From Alloyangia mangrovi (GTDB taxonomy: Bacteria > Pseudomonadota > Alphaproteobacteria > Rhodobacterales > Rhodobacteraceae): a stretch of DNA of 64,000 nucleotides. The DNA is taken from NCBI RefSeq assembly GCF_002300555.2, contig NZ_NTHN02000005.1:80765-144764 (forward strand), written 5' to 3'. Position 1 is the first letter of the stretch, and the number at the start of each line of letters is the position of its first letter. Shown here piece after piece: positions 18,641-28,121 of this stretch. The position numbers and the translations under genes are program-made. Under the pieces are notes generated by a model. The model ran no database searches and was not told the origin of the DNA. It worked only from the letters and a program-made list of their open reading frames with translations.

Positions 18641-18793
18641 TAATTTAGCCTTTTTTTTCTTGCTGCAGCCATTCTCAGGCGCTCCCTCGTTCCGGGCGAG
18701 TATGTATCGCAAGTTGCGGAACTTCCAGAGCAAAAATATCGATCCCGCGGCGCCCCCCGCGAGCCTCAGCGCAAAGGCGCCTGAAGGCCCTGT

Positions 18794-20308
18794 TCAATCG
18801 CGCCAGATGTCAGGTGTCAGCAGCACGATGATGCCCAGCACCTCGAGCCGGCCAAGCACCATGGCGGCCACGAAAAGCCCCTTCGCCGGATCGCCCATTT
18901 CGCTCAGCGGAATCGGCTGCTCGGCGGCGGCGCGGATCAGCGGACCGCAATTGGTGAGCGCCGCGACCGTGGTGACCATGGCGTTCTCGAAATCCAATCC
19001 AGAGAGGGCAAAGAGCAGCGAGAAGACCGCGATGGTCATCGCGAAGAGCATGAAGAACACCCAGGCGACAAAAGCCCCCTGCCGTCGGATGCGCCGCGCC
19101 ATGACCCCGGAGCGGCCCAGCGAATGCGGGTGCACCAGGCGTTCCATCTCGCGCACGCCTGCAAGGTAGAGCGCGTAGATCCGCAGCAGCTTCACCCCGC
19201 CCGCCGTGGTCGCCACGCCGCCGCCCATGATCGCGAGCCCGAGCAGAATCACCCCGGGCGTCTGCAGCCCCGACCAACCGCGCACCGCACCCCAGTCCGC
19301 GCTCTGGAAGCCGGTGGTCGACAGGAACGACAGCGCGGTGAAGAGCCCGCCCCAGAGCGAGCGCAGCCCGGCGGCGAGGTTGGTCTCGGTGCCGATCTCG
19401 AAGGAGGCGATCCAGTGCCGAAGGAAGAGCGCCGCGGGCAGCACCAGCACGATCAGCAGCCCCATGCGGAACTCGGGGTCGTGGCTCAGCTTCGAACCGG
19501 CGAGCCCCTTGGTGTCGCCCGAGAAGGTCAGCCGCGACAGGGCGAAGAACAGGAACAGGAAGATGATCATCTCGCCAGCCATGCCGCTCTGCGCCGTCTG
19601 CGGCCCGCCGATGGGAGAGATGCCCGAGGTGGAGAGTGTCGACATGGCGTGGCTGAGCGCCACCAGCGGCTGGTCACCCGCCATGAGCAGCATCACCCAG
19701 AGCGCCAGCGTCAGCCCGATGTAGATCGGTGCCAGTACCCGCGCCGAGGCGGCAAGCCGCAGCGCCGGATCCGAAACGTCGCGTCGCGCCGCGCCCGCGT
19801 CGACGCTCTGCCCGGGCTCGCCCGAGGCGGTGACCTCGAAGCCTCCGAGCGTCAGCGGTGCCAGCAAAGCCGCCGAGCTCACCCAGATCAGCAACCCGCC
19901 CATCCAGCCCACCTGCGCGCGCCACAGGTGCTCGGCCGCCGAAAGGCGCTCGGGGGCGAAGAGCGTGGCGCCGGTGGTCGTCAGGCTCGAGACCATCTCG
20001 ACATAGGCGTTGAGAAAGCTGGTGGTGCGCACAGCCTCGTGAAAGGGCACGGCGAGCATGGCGGGCAACAGCAGGAAGGCCGCGAGCAGCGCCAGGAGCT
20101 GGCGCGGCGCCGAGCGGTTGTGCGTGCGGGTCGCCTGGGCGATGCCGATCAGCGTGGTCAGCACAAGCCCGACGATGCCCGCGTAAAAGAAGCTTCGGGC
20201 GTCGTGGAACTCCTCAAGGGCCAGCGCCACGGCAGCGGGGGCGATCATCGAAGCGCTGGCGATGCCCGCCAGCAGGATCAGGAGGGGCGTGCGGCTGAGC
20301 GTGAGCAT
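18794..20308 (-). CDS. trkH: Potassium uptake protein TrkH
   Basis: A 504-residue membrane subunit of the Trk potassium transporter, with about ten hydrophobic helices. Pore-loop selectivity-type glycines appear in SSLTTTGAT, STLSTSGISP, SFLSTTGFQ and ALTNCGP, matching four repeated M1-P-M2 units. It is three bases downstream of trkA, which encodes its regulatory partner, so they form one operon. The start at 20308 is a clean ATG after the trkA stop. Confidence 0.95.
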   Translation of the reverse strand: MLTLSRTPLLILLAGIASASMIAPAAVALALEEFHDARSFFYAGIVGLVLTTLIGIAQATRTHNRSAPRQLLALLAAFLLLPAMLAVPFHEAVRTTSFLNAYVEMVSSLTTTGATLFAPERLSAAEHLWRAQVGWMGGLLIWVSSAALLAPLTLGGFEVTASGEPGQSVDAGAARRDVSDPALRLAASARVLAPIYIGLTLALWVMLLMAGDQPLVALSHAMSTLSTSGISPIGGPQTAQSGMAGEMIIFLFLFFALSRLTFSGDTKGLAGSKLSHDPEFRMGLLIVLVLPAALFLRHWIASFEIGTETNLAAGLRSLWGGLFTALSFLSTTGFQSADWGAVRGWSGLQTPGVILLGLAIMGGGVATTAGGVKLLRIYALYLAGVREMERLVHPHSLGRSGVMARRIRRQGAFVAWVFFMLFAMTIAVFSLLFALSGLDFENAMVTTVAALTNCGPLIRAAAEQPIPLSEMGDPAKGLFVAAMVLGRLEVLGIIVLLTPDIWRD

Positions 20309-20311
20309 GGA

Positions 20312-21688
20312 TCAGAAGAAGTCGATGGAGACCTGCAGGAGCCTCTCGACCTCCGGCACGTCCTTGGCCAGCGCGAACATGACGATGCGGTCGCCCTCTT
20401 CGATGCGCAGCTCGCCGGTGATCTTGACCACCTCGCCGTCCTTCATCGCCGCACCGACCAGCACGCCCTCGGGGAATTCGATCTCGCGGATCATCCGCCC
20501 GGCGATGGAGGAGGTCGAGAGCACCTCGGCCTCGATCACCTCGGCCTCGGCGTCGCCGATCGAATAGACCGAACGCACCCGGCCGTGGCGGATGTGGCGC
20601 AGGATCGAGCTGACGGTGGTGGCGCGCGGGTTGATGTGCGCATCCACGCCCATCGGTTCCATCAGCGGCACCAGCGTGGGATCGTTGATCAGCGCGATGG
20701 CCATGGGGCAGCCCTCGGCCTTGGCGCGCACCGCGGCCAGGAGGTTGGTCTTTTCGTCGTCGGTCACGCAGAGCACGGCATCGGCGCGGCCGATGCCCGC
20801 CTCGCGCAAGAGCGCGGTGTCGAGCGCGTCGCCATGCAGCACGATGGTGCGCTCCAGCGCGTCGGCGGCGCGTTCGGCGGCGGCGCGGTCCTTCTCGATC
20901 ACCTTGGCGCGGATCCGCTCGGCCCGGCTTTCCAGCGCCCGGGCCACGGCGAGGCCGACGTTGCCGCCGCCCAGCACGACGATCCGCTCCTGCTTGCGCT
21001 GCGCCTTGCCGAAAATCTCGAGCGTGCGCTGGATGTCATCGGCATGGACCAGCACGTAGCAGGCATCTCCGGCAAAGATCTGGTCGCGTGGCTCGGGCGC
21101 GAAGAGCGTGCCCTCGCGGCGGATGCCGACGACCACCGAGCGCAGCGTCGAGAAGAGGTCCGAGAGCTGCCGCAGCGGCGTGTTGATGATCGGGCAATGC
21201 TCGTCGATGGTCAGACCTAGGAGCTGCGCCCCGCCTTCGAGGAAGCGCTCGGTGTCAAAGGCCGCAGGGGCCGACAGGCGCTGCAGCGCGGCCTCGGCGA
21301 CTTCCTTCTCGGGCGAGATCACCACGTCGATCGGCAGGTGGTCGCGGCGGTAGAGGTCCGAGTAGATCGCCGTCAGGTAGCTCTGCGAGCGCAGGCGGGC
21401 GATCTTTCGAGGAATGGCAAAGATCGAATGGGCCACCTGGCAGGTGACCATGTTGACCTCGTCCGAATAGGTGGCAGCGATGATCATGTCGGCGTCGCGC
21501 GCGCCGGCCTTGTCGAGCACGTCGGGATAGGAGGCGAAGCCCGCGATCCCCTGCACGTCGAGCGTGTCGGTCGCCCGCCGCACCAGGTCGGGGTTGCTGT
21601 CCACCACGGTGACGTCGTTGCGCTCGCCCGAAAGATGACGGGCGATCTGCCAGCCGACCTGGCCCGCGCCGCAAATGATGACCTTCAT
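20312..21688 (-). CDS. trkA: Trk system potassium uptake protein TrkA
   Basis: A 458-residue cytoplasmic NAD(H)-binding gating subunit. There are two RCK units, each with a Rossmann motif: MKVIICGAGQVGWQIA at the N-terminus and RIVVLGGGNVGLAVA around residue 230. TrkA-C domains follow (RREGTLFAPEP, FPEGVLVGAAM). The start ATG at 21688 is the family start; upstream sequence in frame is not conserved. It lies 154 bp after ntrX on the same strand and directly precedes trkH. Confidence 0.95.
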   Translation of the reverse strand: MKVIICGAGQVGWQIARHLSGERNDVTVVDSNPDLVRRATDTLDVQGIAGFASYPDVLDKAGARDADMIIAATYSDEVNMVTCQVAHSIFAIPRKIARLRSQSYLTAIYSDLYRRDHLPIDVVISPEKEVAEAALQRLSAPAAFDTERFLEGGAQLLGLTIDEHCPIINTPLRQLSDLFSTLRSVVVGIRREGTLFAPEPRDQIFAGDACYVLVHADDIQRTLEIFGKAQRKQERIVVLGGGNVGLAVARALESRAERIRAKVIEKDRAAAERAADALERTIVLHGDALDTALLREAGIGRADAVLCVTDDEKTNLLAAVRAKAEGCPMAIALINDPTLVPLMEPMGVDAHINPRATTVSSILRHIRHGRVRSVYSIGDAEAEVIEAEVLSTSSIAGRMIREIEFPEGVLVGAAMKDGEVVKITGELRIEEGDRIVMFALAKDVPEVERLLQVSIDFF

Positions 21689-21842
21689 GTCGTCTGCCCA
21701 AATTGCTGGCCCGAGGCCCGGAGTGTGCCCGGCATGACATGCCCGGTGCGAGCGGTCAATGCACGGGCGCCCCCAAGGCGGCACCAGCCCCGCCCCGGAG
21801 GCGGAACTGTCCCGGAATTTAACCCTTTATGCGGCGCCCTTC

Positions 21843-23261
21843 TCAGGACGCCGGGGTCACCTGGTCTTCCTCGATATAGGCAATGCGCCCGCCGGATTTC
21901 GCCCCGGTGACCACGCCCAGCGACTTCAGCTTGCGGTGCAGTGCCGAGCGCTCCATGCCGACGAAGGCGGCGGTGCGCGAGATGTTCCCGCCGAAGCGGT
22001 TGATCTGGGTGAGCAGGTACTCGCGCTCGAAGGCCTCGCGCGCCTCGCGCAGCGGCAGGGTCGCCAGCGTGCCCGAGAGCACCACGCGGCCCTCCTCGTC
22101 CTCGCCCGTCGGGCCGTCCTGCGGCAGCTCGCGAGCCTCGATCGGGCCGGTGCCGTCGCCAAGGATCAGCACGCGCTCAATGAGGTTCTTGAGCTGGCGC
22201 ACATTGCCCGGCCAGATCATCGTCTGCAGCAGTGCGACCGCATCGTCCGACAGCTCGCGCAGCGGCAGGCCCTGGCTGCGGTTGAAACACGCGATGAAGT
22301 GGCGTGCGAGCAGCGGGATGTCCTCGCGCCGGTCCTCGAGCGAGGGCACGGCGATCGGCACCACGTTGAGCCGGTGGTAGAGCTCCTGCCGGAAGGTGCC
22401 GAGCGCGATCTCGGCCTCGAGGTCGCGGTTGGTCGAGGAGATCACCCGCAGGTCGACCCGCACCTTGTCGGAGCCGCCGACGCGGGTGAAGCTCTGGTCG
22501 ACCAGCACCCGCAGGATCTTGGATTGGGTGCCGAGCGGCATGTCTGCCACCTCGTCGAAGTAGATCACCCCGCCGTGCGCCTGCTCGAGCAGCCCCGGCT
22601 CGATACCCCGCTCGGCGCTCTCGCGACCGAAAAGCATCTGCTCCATGTTCTCGGGCGCGACGCCGGCGCAGTTGACGGTGACGAAGGGCGCCGAGGCACG
22701 ACCGGAATTGGCGTGGATGAAACGCGCCGCCACTTCCTTGCCGCAGCCCGCCGGTCCGGTGAGCATCACCCGGCCGTTGGACTTGGTGACCTTCTCGATC
22801 TGGCTGACGAGGCCGCGGAACATGGCGCTTTCGCCGATCATCTGCGCGACCTCGGTCTCGCGGCGGCGCAGCTGGCTGTTCTCGCGGCGCAGGCGCGAGG
22901 TTTCCATCGCGCGTCGGATGACCACCAGCAGCTGGTCGATGTTGAACGGCTTCTCGATGAAGTCGTAGGCGCCCTGCTTGATGGCGGCGACGGCGATCTC
23001 GATATTGCCATGACCCGAGATGATGATGATCGGGATGTCGGGGTTGTCGCGCTTGACGGTCTTGAGAATGTCGATCCCGTCCATCTTGCTGTCTTTCAGC
23101 CAGATATCGAGGATCATCAGCGCGGGCGGTTCGGAGTTGACCTCGTTCATCGCCTCGGAGGAGTTGCCGGCCAATCGGGTGGTGTAGCCCTCATCCTCGA
23201 GAATGTCCCCGATCAGCTCGCGGATGTCGCGCTCGTCGTCGACGATCAGGATGTCGCTCAT
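21843..23261 (-). CDS. ntrX: Nitrogen/redox response regulator NtrX
   Basis: A 472-residue NtrC-family response regulator. The receiver domain has phosphoacceptor Asp52 (MILDIWLKDS). The AAA+ domain has a P-loop-like GPAGCGKE and Walker B GGVIYFDE. The C-terminal Fis-type helix-turn-helix is NISRTAAFVGMERSALHRKL. Where sigma-54 activators carry GAFTGA the sequence reads LFGRESAERGIEPG, so the loop that contacts sigma-54 is missing. Action through sigma-70 or by direct repression is likely. It overlaps ntrY by ATGA and is its partner in control of nitrogen and respiratory genes. Confidence 0.95.
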   Translation of the reverse strand: MSDILIVDDERDIRELIGDILEDEGYTTRLAGNSSEAMNEVNSEPPALMILDIWLKDSKMDGIDILKTVKRDNPDIPIIIISGHGNIEIAVAAIKQGAYDFIEKPFNIDQLLVVIRRAMETSRLRRENSQLRRRETEVAQMIGESAMFRGLVSQIEKVTKSNGRVMLTGPAGCGKEVAARFIHANSGRASAPFVTVNCAGVAPENMEQMLFGRESAERGIEPGLLEQAHGGVIYFDEVADMPLGTQSKILRVLVDQSFTRVGGSDKVRVDLRVISSTNRDLEAEIALGTFRQELYHRLNVVPIAVPSLEDRREDIPLLARHFIACFNRSQGLPLRELSDDAVALLQTMIWPGNVRQLKNLIERVLILGDGTGPIEARELPQDGPTGEDEEGRVVLSGTLATLPLREAREAFEREYLLTQINRFGGNISRTAAFVGMERSALHRKLKSLGVVTGAKSGGRIAYIEEDQVTPAS

Positions 23262-25507
23262 GTCTGCCTCTCCAGTTCCGAAATGCTTTTATCCGAAGTC
23301 TCCGGCCTGTCGCCGGTTGTGCCGAGCGGCAGGCGGATCACCGCCATGGCCCCGGCATGGGTGGCGCCGCCAAACAGCGGCGCATCCTCGAGCGCCAGCG
23401 TTCCGCCGTGCTCCTCGATGATCTTCTTGACGATGGGCAGGCCAAGACCGGTGCCCTTGTCGCGGGTGGTCACGTAAGGCTCGAACAGCCGCGCCCGGTC
23501 CTCGGGCAAGCCGATGCCGTTGTCCATGATGCGGATCACCGCGCGCCCATCCTCTTCGGTCAGGCTGACGCGGATCTCGGGGGAATGCCCCTCTGGCGCG
23601 CCCCGCTCGCCGAGGCTCTCGATCGCCTCGCCGGCGTTCTTGATCAGGTTGGTCAGCGCCTGCCCGACCATGGTGGCATCAAGCTCGGCGGGCATGGCGT
23701 GGGCCGGCAGGTCGCTGACGAAGCGGATCGCCGGCTGGCCCGTCTCCTGCAGCAGCACCGCGCCGCGCAGCAGTGCCACGACATCCTCGGGCTTGCGCTG
23801 AGGCTCGGGCATGCGGGCGAACTTGCTGAACTCGTCGACGATGCGGCGCAGGTCCTCGGTCTGGCGCACGATGACCTCGGTCATCTGCGCCAGCTTCTCG
23901 GCATCCTCGGCCTCGAGCTGGCGCGAGAACTTGCGGGTGATGCGCTCAGCCGACAGCCGGATCGGGGTCAGCGGGTTCTTGATCTCATGCGCGATGCGCC
24001 GCGCCACGTCGCCCCAGGCGGCCATGCGCTGCGCGCTGACAAGGTCGGTCACGTCGTCGAAGGCCACCACGTAGCCCTCGAGCGCGCCATCCTGCCGCCG
24101 CCGCACGGAAAGCCGCACCAGCAGGTGCTCGAGCCGGCCCTCGCGGCTGACTTTCACCTCTTCCTGCGCGGTCTCGAGCCCGGTGTCGCGCAGCCGGTCG
24201 TAGAGCGGACCGAACTCGGGCACCGCCACTGTGAGCGGCACATCGGCGCGCGGCTCGCGCCAGCCGAGCAGCCGCTCGGCGGGGCGGTTGACGAAGGTCA
24301 CCTTGCCCTCGGCATCAAGCCCCACCACGCCGGAGGTGATCGACGAGAGCACCGAGTCGAACAGCCGCTGGCGGCGCTCGATCTGGCGGGTATTCTCCAG
24401 CAGCGTCTCGCGCTGGCCCTTGAGCTGGCGGGTCATCTGGTTGAAGTAGCGGCCGAGCATGGCGATCTCGTCGTCGCCCTCACCCTCGATCACCTGCACA
24501 TCAAGGTCCCCTGCGCCGACTCGCTGCGCCGCACCGGTGAGACGCCCCACCGGCTGCGCCATGCGCTCGGCGAACCACAGGCCCAGCCAGACCGCCGCAA
24601 GGATCAGCAGCAGCGCGAAGCCGAGGTAGAGCAGCGCGAAATCAAAGAGCCTCCGGCCGCGCTCGGTCTCCTGCTGCTGGTAAAAGCGCGCCGTCTCCTG
24701 CGTTTCGTCGAGCAGGTTCAGCAGGTTGCCGTCGACGATGCGGCTGACATAGAGGAAGCGGTCGGCAAAGGCCGCGAGCGGCACCAGCGCGCGGAGCTCG
24801 TGGTTGTCCCAGTCAGGGATCAGCACCAGCCCTTCGGCCCGGGCGCGGTTGAACTGCTCGAGCGTCGGCTGCTCGTAGTAGAAGAGATAGGAACGCTCGC
24901 CCCGGGCGCGGATCTCGCCGCCGCCGTCTATCACATAGGCCTCGCGCAGCCCGCGCTGGATCTGCGCCTGCCCCTGCCCCAGCACCTGCCGCACGTCGCC
25001 GTCATCGAGCGCGAAGTTGGACCGCCGCGCGCCGTCGATGAAGCGTGCCAGCGCCTGCACGTCCTCGATCAGCCCGACGCGCTGCTCTTCCTCATAGGCC
25101 TCGGCGGCGGCCAGCGAGGCGCCCACCACGTTCTGCACGCGGCTTGAAAACCATGTCTCGAGACCGATGTTGATGGTGAGAACGGCAAAGACCGCGACGG
25201 TGACCGTGGGCAGCAGCGCCATCAGCGCGAAGACCCCGGTGAGACGCAGGTGGAGGCGCGAGCCCGCCGATTGCGCCCGCCGCTCCGAGATCATCCGCAC
25301 CAGCCGCGCCAACACCAGCGTGGCGATCAGCAGCACGTAGACCATGTCCGCCAGCAGCACGAGCCGAAGGCTCAGCTGCGTCGCACGCTCGCCGCTGCCG
25401 AGGGGGCCCAGCACGAGGAAGGTGAGCACCGCCAGAACCGGCCCGAGCAGAACCAGCCCGAGGGTCGCCACGTTCTGAACGCGCCGTTGGCGGCGCAGCC
25501 TGTTCAT
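23258..25507 (-). CDS. ntrY: Sensor histidine kinase NtrY
   Basis: A 749-residue membrane sensor kinase. Three N-terminal hydrophobic segments flank a periplasmic loop. Then come a HAMP domain (around GAAQRVGAGDLDVQ), a PAS domain (LFDSVLSSITSGVVGLD), the H-box ARRIAHEIKNPLTPIRL, and the ATPase N, G1 (DNGIGLPED) and G2 (GTGLGLPIV) boxes. The start at 25507 begins the basic, then hydrophobic N-terminus; a start 12 codons upstream is possible. It passes phosphate to NtrX, whose gene overlaps by four bases. Confidence 0.95.
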   Translation of the reverse strand: MNRLRRQRRVQNVATLGLVLLGPVLAVLTFLVLGPLGSGERATQLSLRLVLLADMVYVLLIATLVLARLVRMISERRAQSAGSRLHLRLTGVFALMALLPTVTVAVFAVLTINIGLETWFSSRVQNVVGASLAAAEAYEEEQRVGLIEDVQALARFIDGARRSNFALDDGDVRQVLGQGQAQIQRGLREAYVIDGGGEIRARGERSYLFYYEQPTLEQFNRARAEGLVLIPDWDNHELRALVPLAAFADRFLYVSRIVDGNLLNLLDETQETARFYQQQETERGRRLFDFALLYLGFALLLILAAVWLGLWFAERMAQPVGRLTGAAQRVGAGDLDVQVIEGEGDDEIAMLGRYFNQMTRQLKGQRETLLENTRQIERRQRLFDSVLSSITSGVVGLDAEGKVTFVNRPAERLLGWREPRADVPLTVAVPEFGPLYDRLRDTGLETAQEEVKVSREGRLEHLLVRLSVRRRQDGALEGYVVAFDDVTDLVSAQRMAAWGDVARRIAHEIKNPLTPIRLSAERITRKFSRQLEAEDAEKLAQMTEVIVRQTEDLRRIVDEFSKFARMPEPQRKPEDVVALLRGAVLLQETGQPAIRFVSDLPAHAMPAELDATMVGQALTNLIKNAGEAIESLGERGAPEGHSPEIRVSLTEEDGRAVIRIMDNGIGLPEDRARLFEPYVTTRDKGTGLGLPIVKKIIEEHGGTLALEDAPLFGGATHAGAMAVIRLPLGTTGDRPETSDKSISELERQT

Positions 25508-25606
25508 GCGCGCCCAAGTCGTGCTCCGTGCCCGGGTGGCCACAGATTCACCTCACACTGATTGGCTGCTCGAGGCAGCATCGCCATATGCTGTGGCTTC
25601 TCATGA

Positions 25607-25631
25607 ATGCGCCGCCCCGTGGGCGGCGCAT
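25607..25631 (-). terminator. Hairpin between ntrC and ntrY
   Basis: An 11-bp perfect stem (25607-25617 with 25621-25631) with a 3-nt loop lies 25 bp past the ntrC stop. There is no U-tract, so it may be an mRNA-stabilising or partly attenuating hairpin in the operon, not a full terminator. Confidence 0.5.
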
Positions 25632-25655
25632 GGTGGCCACATGCCTGTGACGGTT

Positions 25656-27029
25656 TTACATCAGTTTGCGGCGCCGTGTCACGCGAATATCAAGATCGGT
25701 GATCTTCTTGCGCAAGGTATTGCGGTTGATGCCGAGCAGGTCAGCACATTTCGCCTGGTTCCCGCCCGTGGCTTCCAGCGCGATCTCGATGAGCGGCGCC
25801 TCCACTTCCTTGAGGATGCGGGTGTAGAGCCCTGGCGCTGGCAGCATGTTGCCATGCAGATCGAAGTAGCGCCGCAGGTGGCGGGCCACCGAGGTGCTGA
25901 GCTTTTCGCTGTCGCCGCCGCGCAGGATCGGTCCGGTGTCGGGCTGGTTGCCCAGCACCGCCTCGACTTCGGCGCGGCTGATTTCCTCGGCGCGGCTGGT
26001 CAGGCTCAGGCGGCGCACGGCGTTTTCCAGCTGCCGCACGTTGCCCGGCCAGCTATAGGCGCGGAAGAGTTCGGCAGCGTCCTTCGACAGCCAGCGCTTG
26101 GAGGCGCCCTCGCGCTCGGCGCGCTGCAGGAAGTGCTCGGTCAGCAGCGCGATGTCCTCGACCCGCTCGCGCAGGCTCGGCACGTTGATCGTGGCGCCCG
26201 AGAGGCGGTAGTAGAGATCCTGCCGCACCGCACCCTCTTCCATCGCCTGCGCCAGATCGCCCTGGCTGGTGGCCATGAAGCGCGGCACATGCTCGCCGGG
26301 GATGTCCATCATGCGCACGACGCGCGCCTGGATCTCGTCGGGGATATCGGTGATTTCGTCGATCAGCAGCGTGCCGCCCTTGACCCGCGCCAGCACGCGC
26401 GCCGGGCCTTCGAGGTCCGACAGGTCAGCGCCCGTCACGGTGATGAAGGGCAGCGTGCGCCGGTCCGAGAAATCATGGATGGCACGCGCGATCAGCGACT
26501 TGCCCGTGCCGCTCTCGCCTGAGATCAGCACCGGAAGATCGGTGTTCATGACCTTGGCAACCAGCCGGTAGAGCGCCTGCATCGCCGGCGTCTTGCCAAC
26601 CAGCGGCAGCTCGTCCGGCCCGTCGGCACCGATCGTGGTGACTTCCTCGCGCTTGGCCGAGCGGTTGCGGTTGTCGAGCGCCTTGGCGGTGCGCTTCATC
26701 AGGTCCGGCAGGTCGAAGGGCTTGGGCAGGTAGTCGTAAGCCTCGGCCTCGGCCGCCTGGATCGCGGTCATGATGGTGTTCTGCGCCGAGATCACGATGA
26801 CTGGCAGGTCGGGCCGGTCCTGATGAATTTTCGGCAGCATTTCCAACCCGTTGCCATCGGGCATGACGACGTCGGAGATGACCACGTCGCCCTTGCCCTC
26901 GCCGACCCAGCGCATCAGCGTGGTCAGCGACGAGGTGGCGTGCACCTTGCAGCCGGCGCGGGTCAGCGCCTGGGTCAACACGGTGCGGATGGTGCGGTCG
27001 TCGTCGGCGACAAGTACGGTGCCGTCCAT
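25656..27029 (-). CDS. ntrC: Nitrogen regulator NtrC (GAFTGA-less)
   Basis: A 457-residue response regulator of the general nitrogen-control system. Receiver Asp53 ([11 protein letters not shown]), AAA+ P-loop GESGTGKS, Walker [10 protein letters not shown], and C-terminal Fis helix-turn-helix ([19 protein letters not shown]) are visible. Between P-loop and Walker B it reads [15 protein letters not shown], with no GAFTGA. NtrC of Rhodobacter capsulatus is known to lack this motif and to activate sigma-70 RNA polymerase; the same is expected here. The start at 27029 directly abuts the ntrB stop, so ntrBC are co-transcribed. Confidence 0.96.
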   Translation of the reverse strand: MDGTVLVADDDRTIRTVLTQALTRAGCKVHATSSLTTLMRWVGEGKGDVVISDVVMPDGNGLEMLPKIHQDRPDLPVIVISAQNTIMTAIQAAEAEAYDYLPKPFDLPDLMKRTAKALDNRNRSAKREEVTTIGADGPDELPLVGKTPAMQALYRLVAKVMNTDLPVLISGESGTGKSLIARAIHDFSDRRTLPFITVTGADLSDLEGPARVLARVKGGTLLIDEITDIPDEIQARVVRMMDIPGEHVPRFMATSQGDLAQAMEEGAVRQDLYYRLSGATINVPSLRERVEDIALLTEHFLQRAEREGASKRWLSKDAAELFRAYSWPGNVRQLENAVRRLSLTSRAEEISRAEVEAVLGNQPDTGPILRGGDSEKLSTSVARHLRRYFDLHGNMLPAPGLYTRILKEVEAPLIEIALEATGGNQAKCADLLGINRNTLRKKITDLDIRVTRRRKLM

Positions 27030-28121
27030 TTACCTGTTCTCCTCAATCTCGCGCGGGGCGCGCGGCAACGAAATGCGAAAGACCGTGCGGCCGGGAACGG
27101 ATTCCACCGAGATCCAGCCATCGTGGTCGGAGATGATCTTTGACACCAGCGCAAGGCCGAGCCCGGTGCCGTTCTCGCGGCCCGACACGAAGGGATCGAA
27201 GACGTCACCCTTGATGTCCTCGGGCAGGCCCGGGCCGTCGTCGATGACCTCGATCTGCAGCGGCAGCTTCTGGGTCGAGCCGTCCGGGCGGCGCATGCGG
27301 AAGCTGTGCTCGAAGAAGGTGTGCAGGCGGATCGTGCCGCCCTCCTTGGGGTCGGCGGCCTCGGCGGCGTTCTTCAGCAGGTTCAGCACCACCTGCAGCA
27401 GTTGGTCGGGGTCACCGTAGGCCAGCGGCAGCGAGGGGTCGTAATCCTCGATGAACTTCATGTGGGCGCCGGCGCCGAGCTGGGTCGAGCGTCGCGCGCG
27501 GTCGAGCACGTCGTGCAGGTTCACCGGCTTGCGCTCGGGCGCCGAGAGGTTGCCGAACTGCTCGACCTGCTCCAGCAGCTTCACGATGCGGCGGGTCTCG
27601 GCGACGATGAGGTCGGTCAGCTCGAGATCGTCCTTGGTGAGGTTCATCGACAAGAGCTGCGCCGCGCCGGTGATGCCGGCGAGCGGGTTCTTGATCTCAT
27701 GCGCCAGCATCTCGGCCATGCCGATGGCGGACTTGGCGGCGGATTTTACCGAATGGCTCTGGGTCATGCGTCCGGCCAGCTCGCGGGGGCTGATCAGCAT
27801 GATGAACCATCCCGGGTAGTTCTGCACGGGCGCAAGCTGAAGGTTGCACACCAGCGGCGGGCGGTTGCCGGTGCCGACGTCGACGTCGTTGACGAAGAGC
27901 GGCGTGCCGTGCTCGCGGGCGCGGGCGAGGCTTTCCTCGATCGGCGCATCCACCGCGAGCCGGTCCCAGATCGGCTGGCCGACAAGCCATTTCGCCGAGT
28001 TGTTCATGAAGCCCTCGGCGGCGGGGTTCATGTCGGCGATGCGCTCCTCGGCGTCGAGCAGCACGGCAGGCACGGGCAGCGACGACCACAGCTGGGTCAG
28101 CAGTTCGGTATTCGTGCTCAT
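27030..28121 (-). CDS. ntrB: Nitrogen sensor kinase NtrB
   Basis: A 363-residue cytoplasmic histidine kinase/phosphatase for NtrC, controlled by PII. The N-terminal PAS domain (LPVPAVLLDAEERIADMNPA), H-box MLAHEIKNPLAGI, N-box LKNAAEAADP, G1 DDGPGLPED and G2 GTGLGLALV are present. The ATG at 28121 overlaps the dusB stop (ATGA). Because of the frameshift in dusB, an artificial fused dusB-ntrB open frame exists from 29102; it should not be annotated as one protein. Confidence 0.96.
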   Translation of the reverse strand: MSTNTELLTQLWSSLPVPAVLLDAEERIADMNPAAEGFMNNSAKWLVGQPIWDRLAVDAPIEESLARAREHGTPLFVNDVDVGTGNRPPLVCNLQLAPVQNYPGWFIMLISPRELAGRMTQSHSVKSAAKSAIGMAEMLAHEIKNPLAGITGAAQLLSMNLTKDDLELTDLIVAETRRIVKLLEQVEQFGNLSAPERKPVNLHDVLDRARRSTQLGAGAHMKFIEDYDPSLPLAYGDPDQLLQVVLNLLKNAAEAADPKEGGTIRLHTFFEHSFRMRRPDGSTQKLPLQIEVIDDGPGLPEDIKGDVFDPFVSGRENGTGLGLALVSKIISDHDGWISVESVPGRTVFRISLPRAPREIEENR

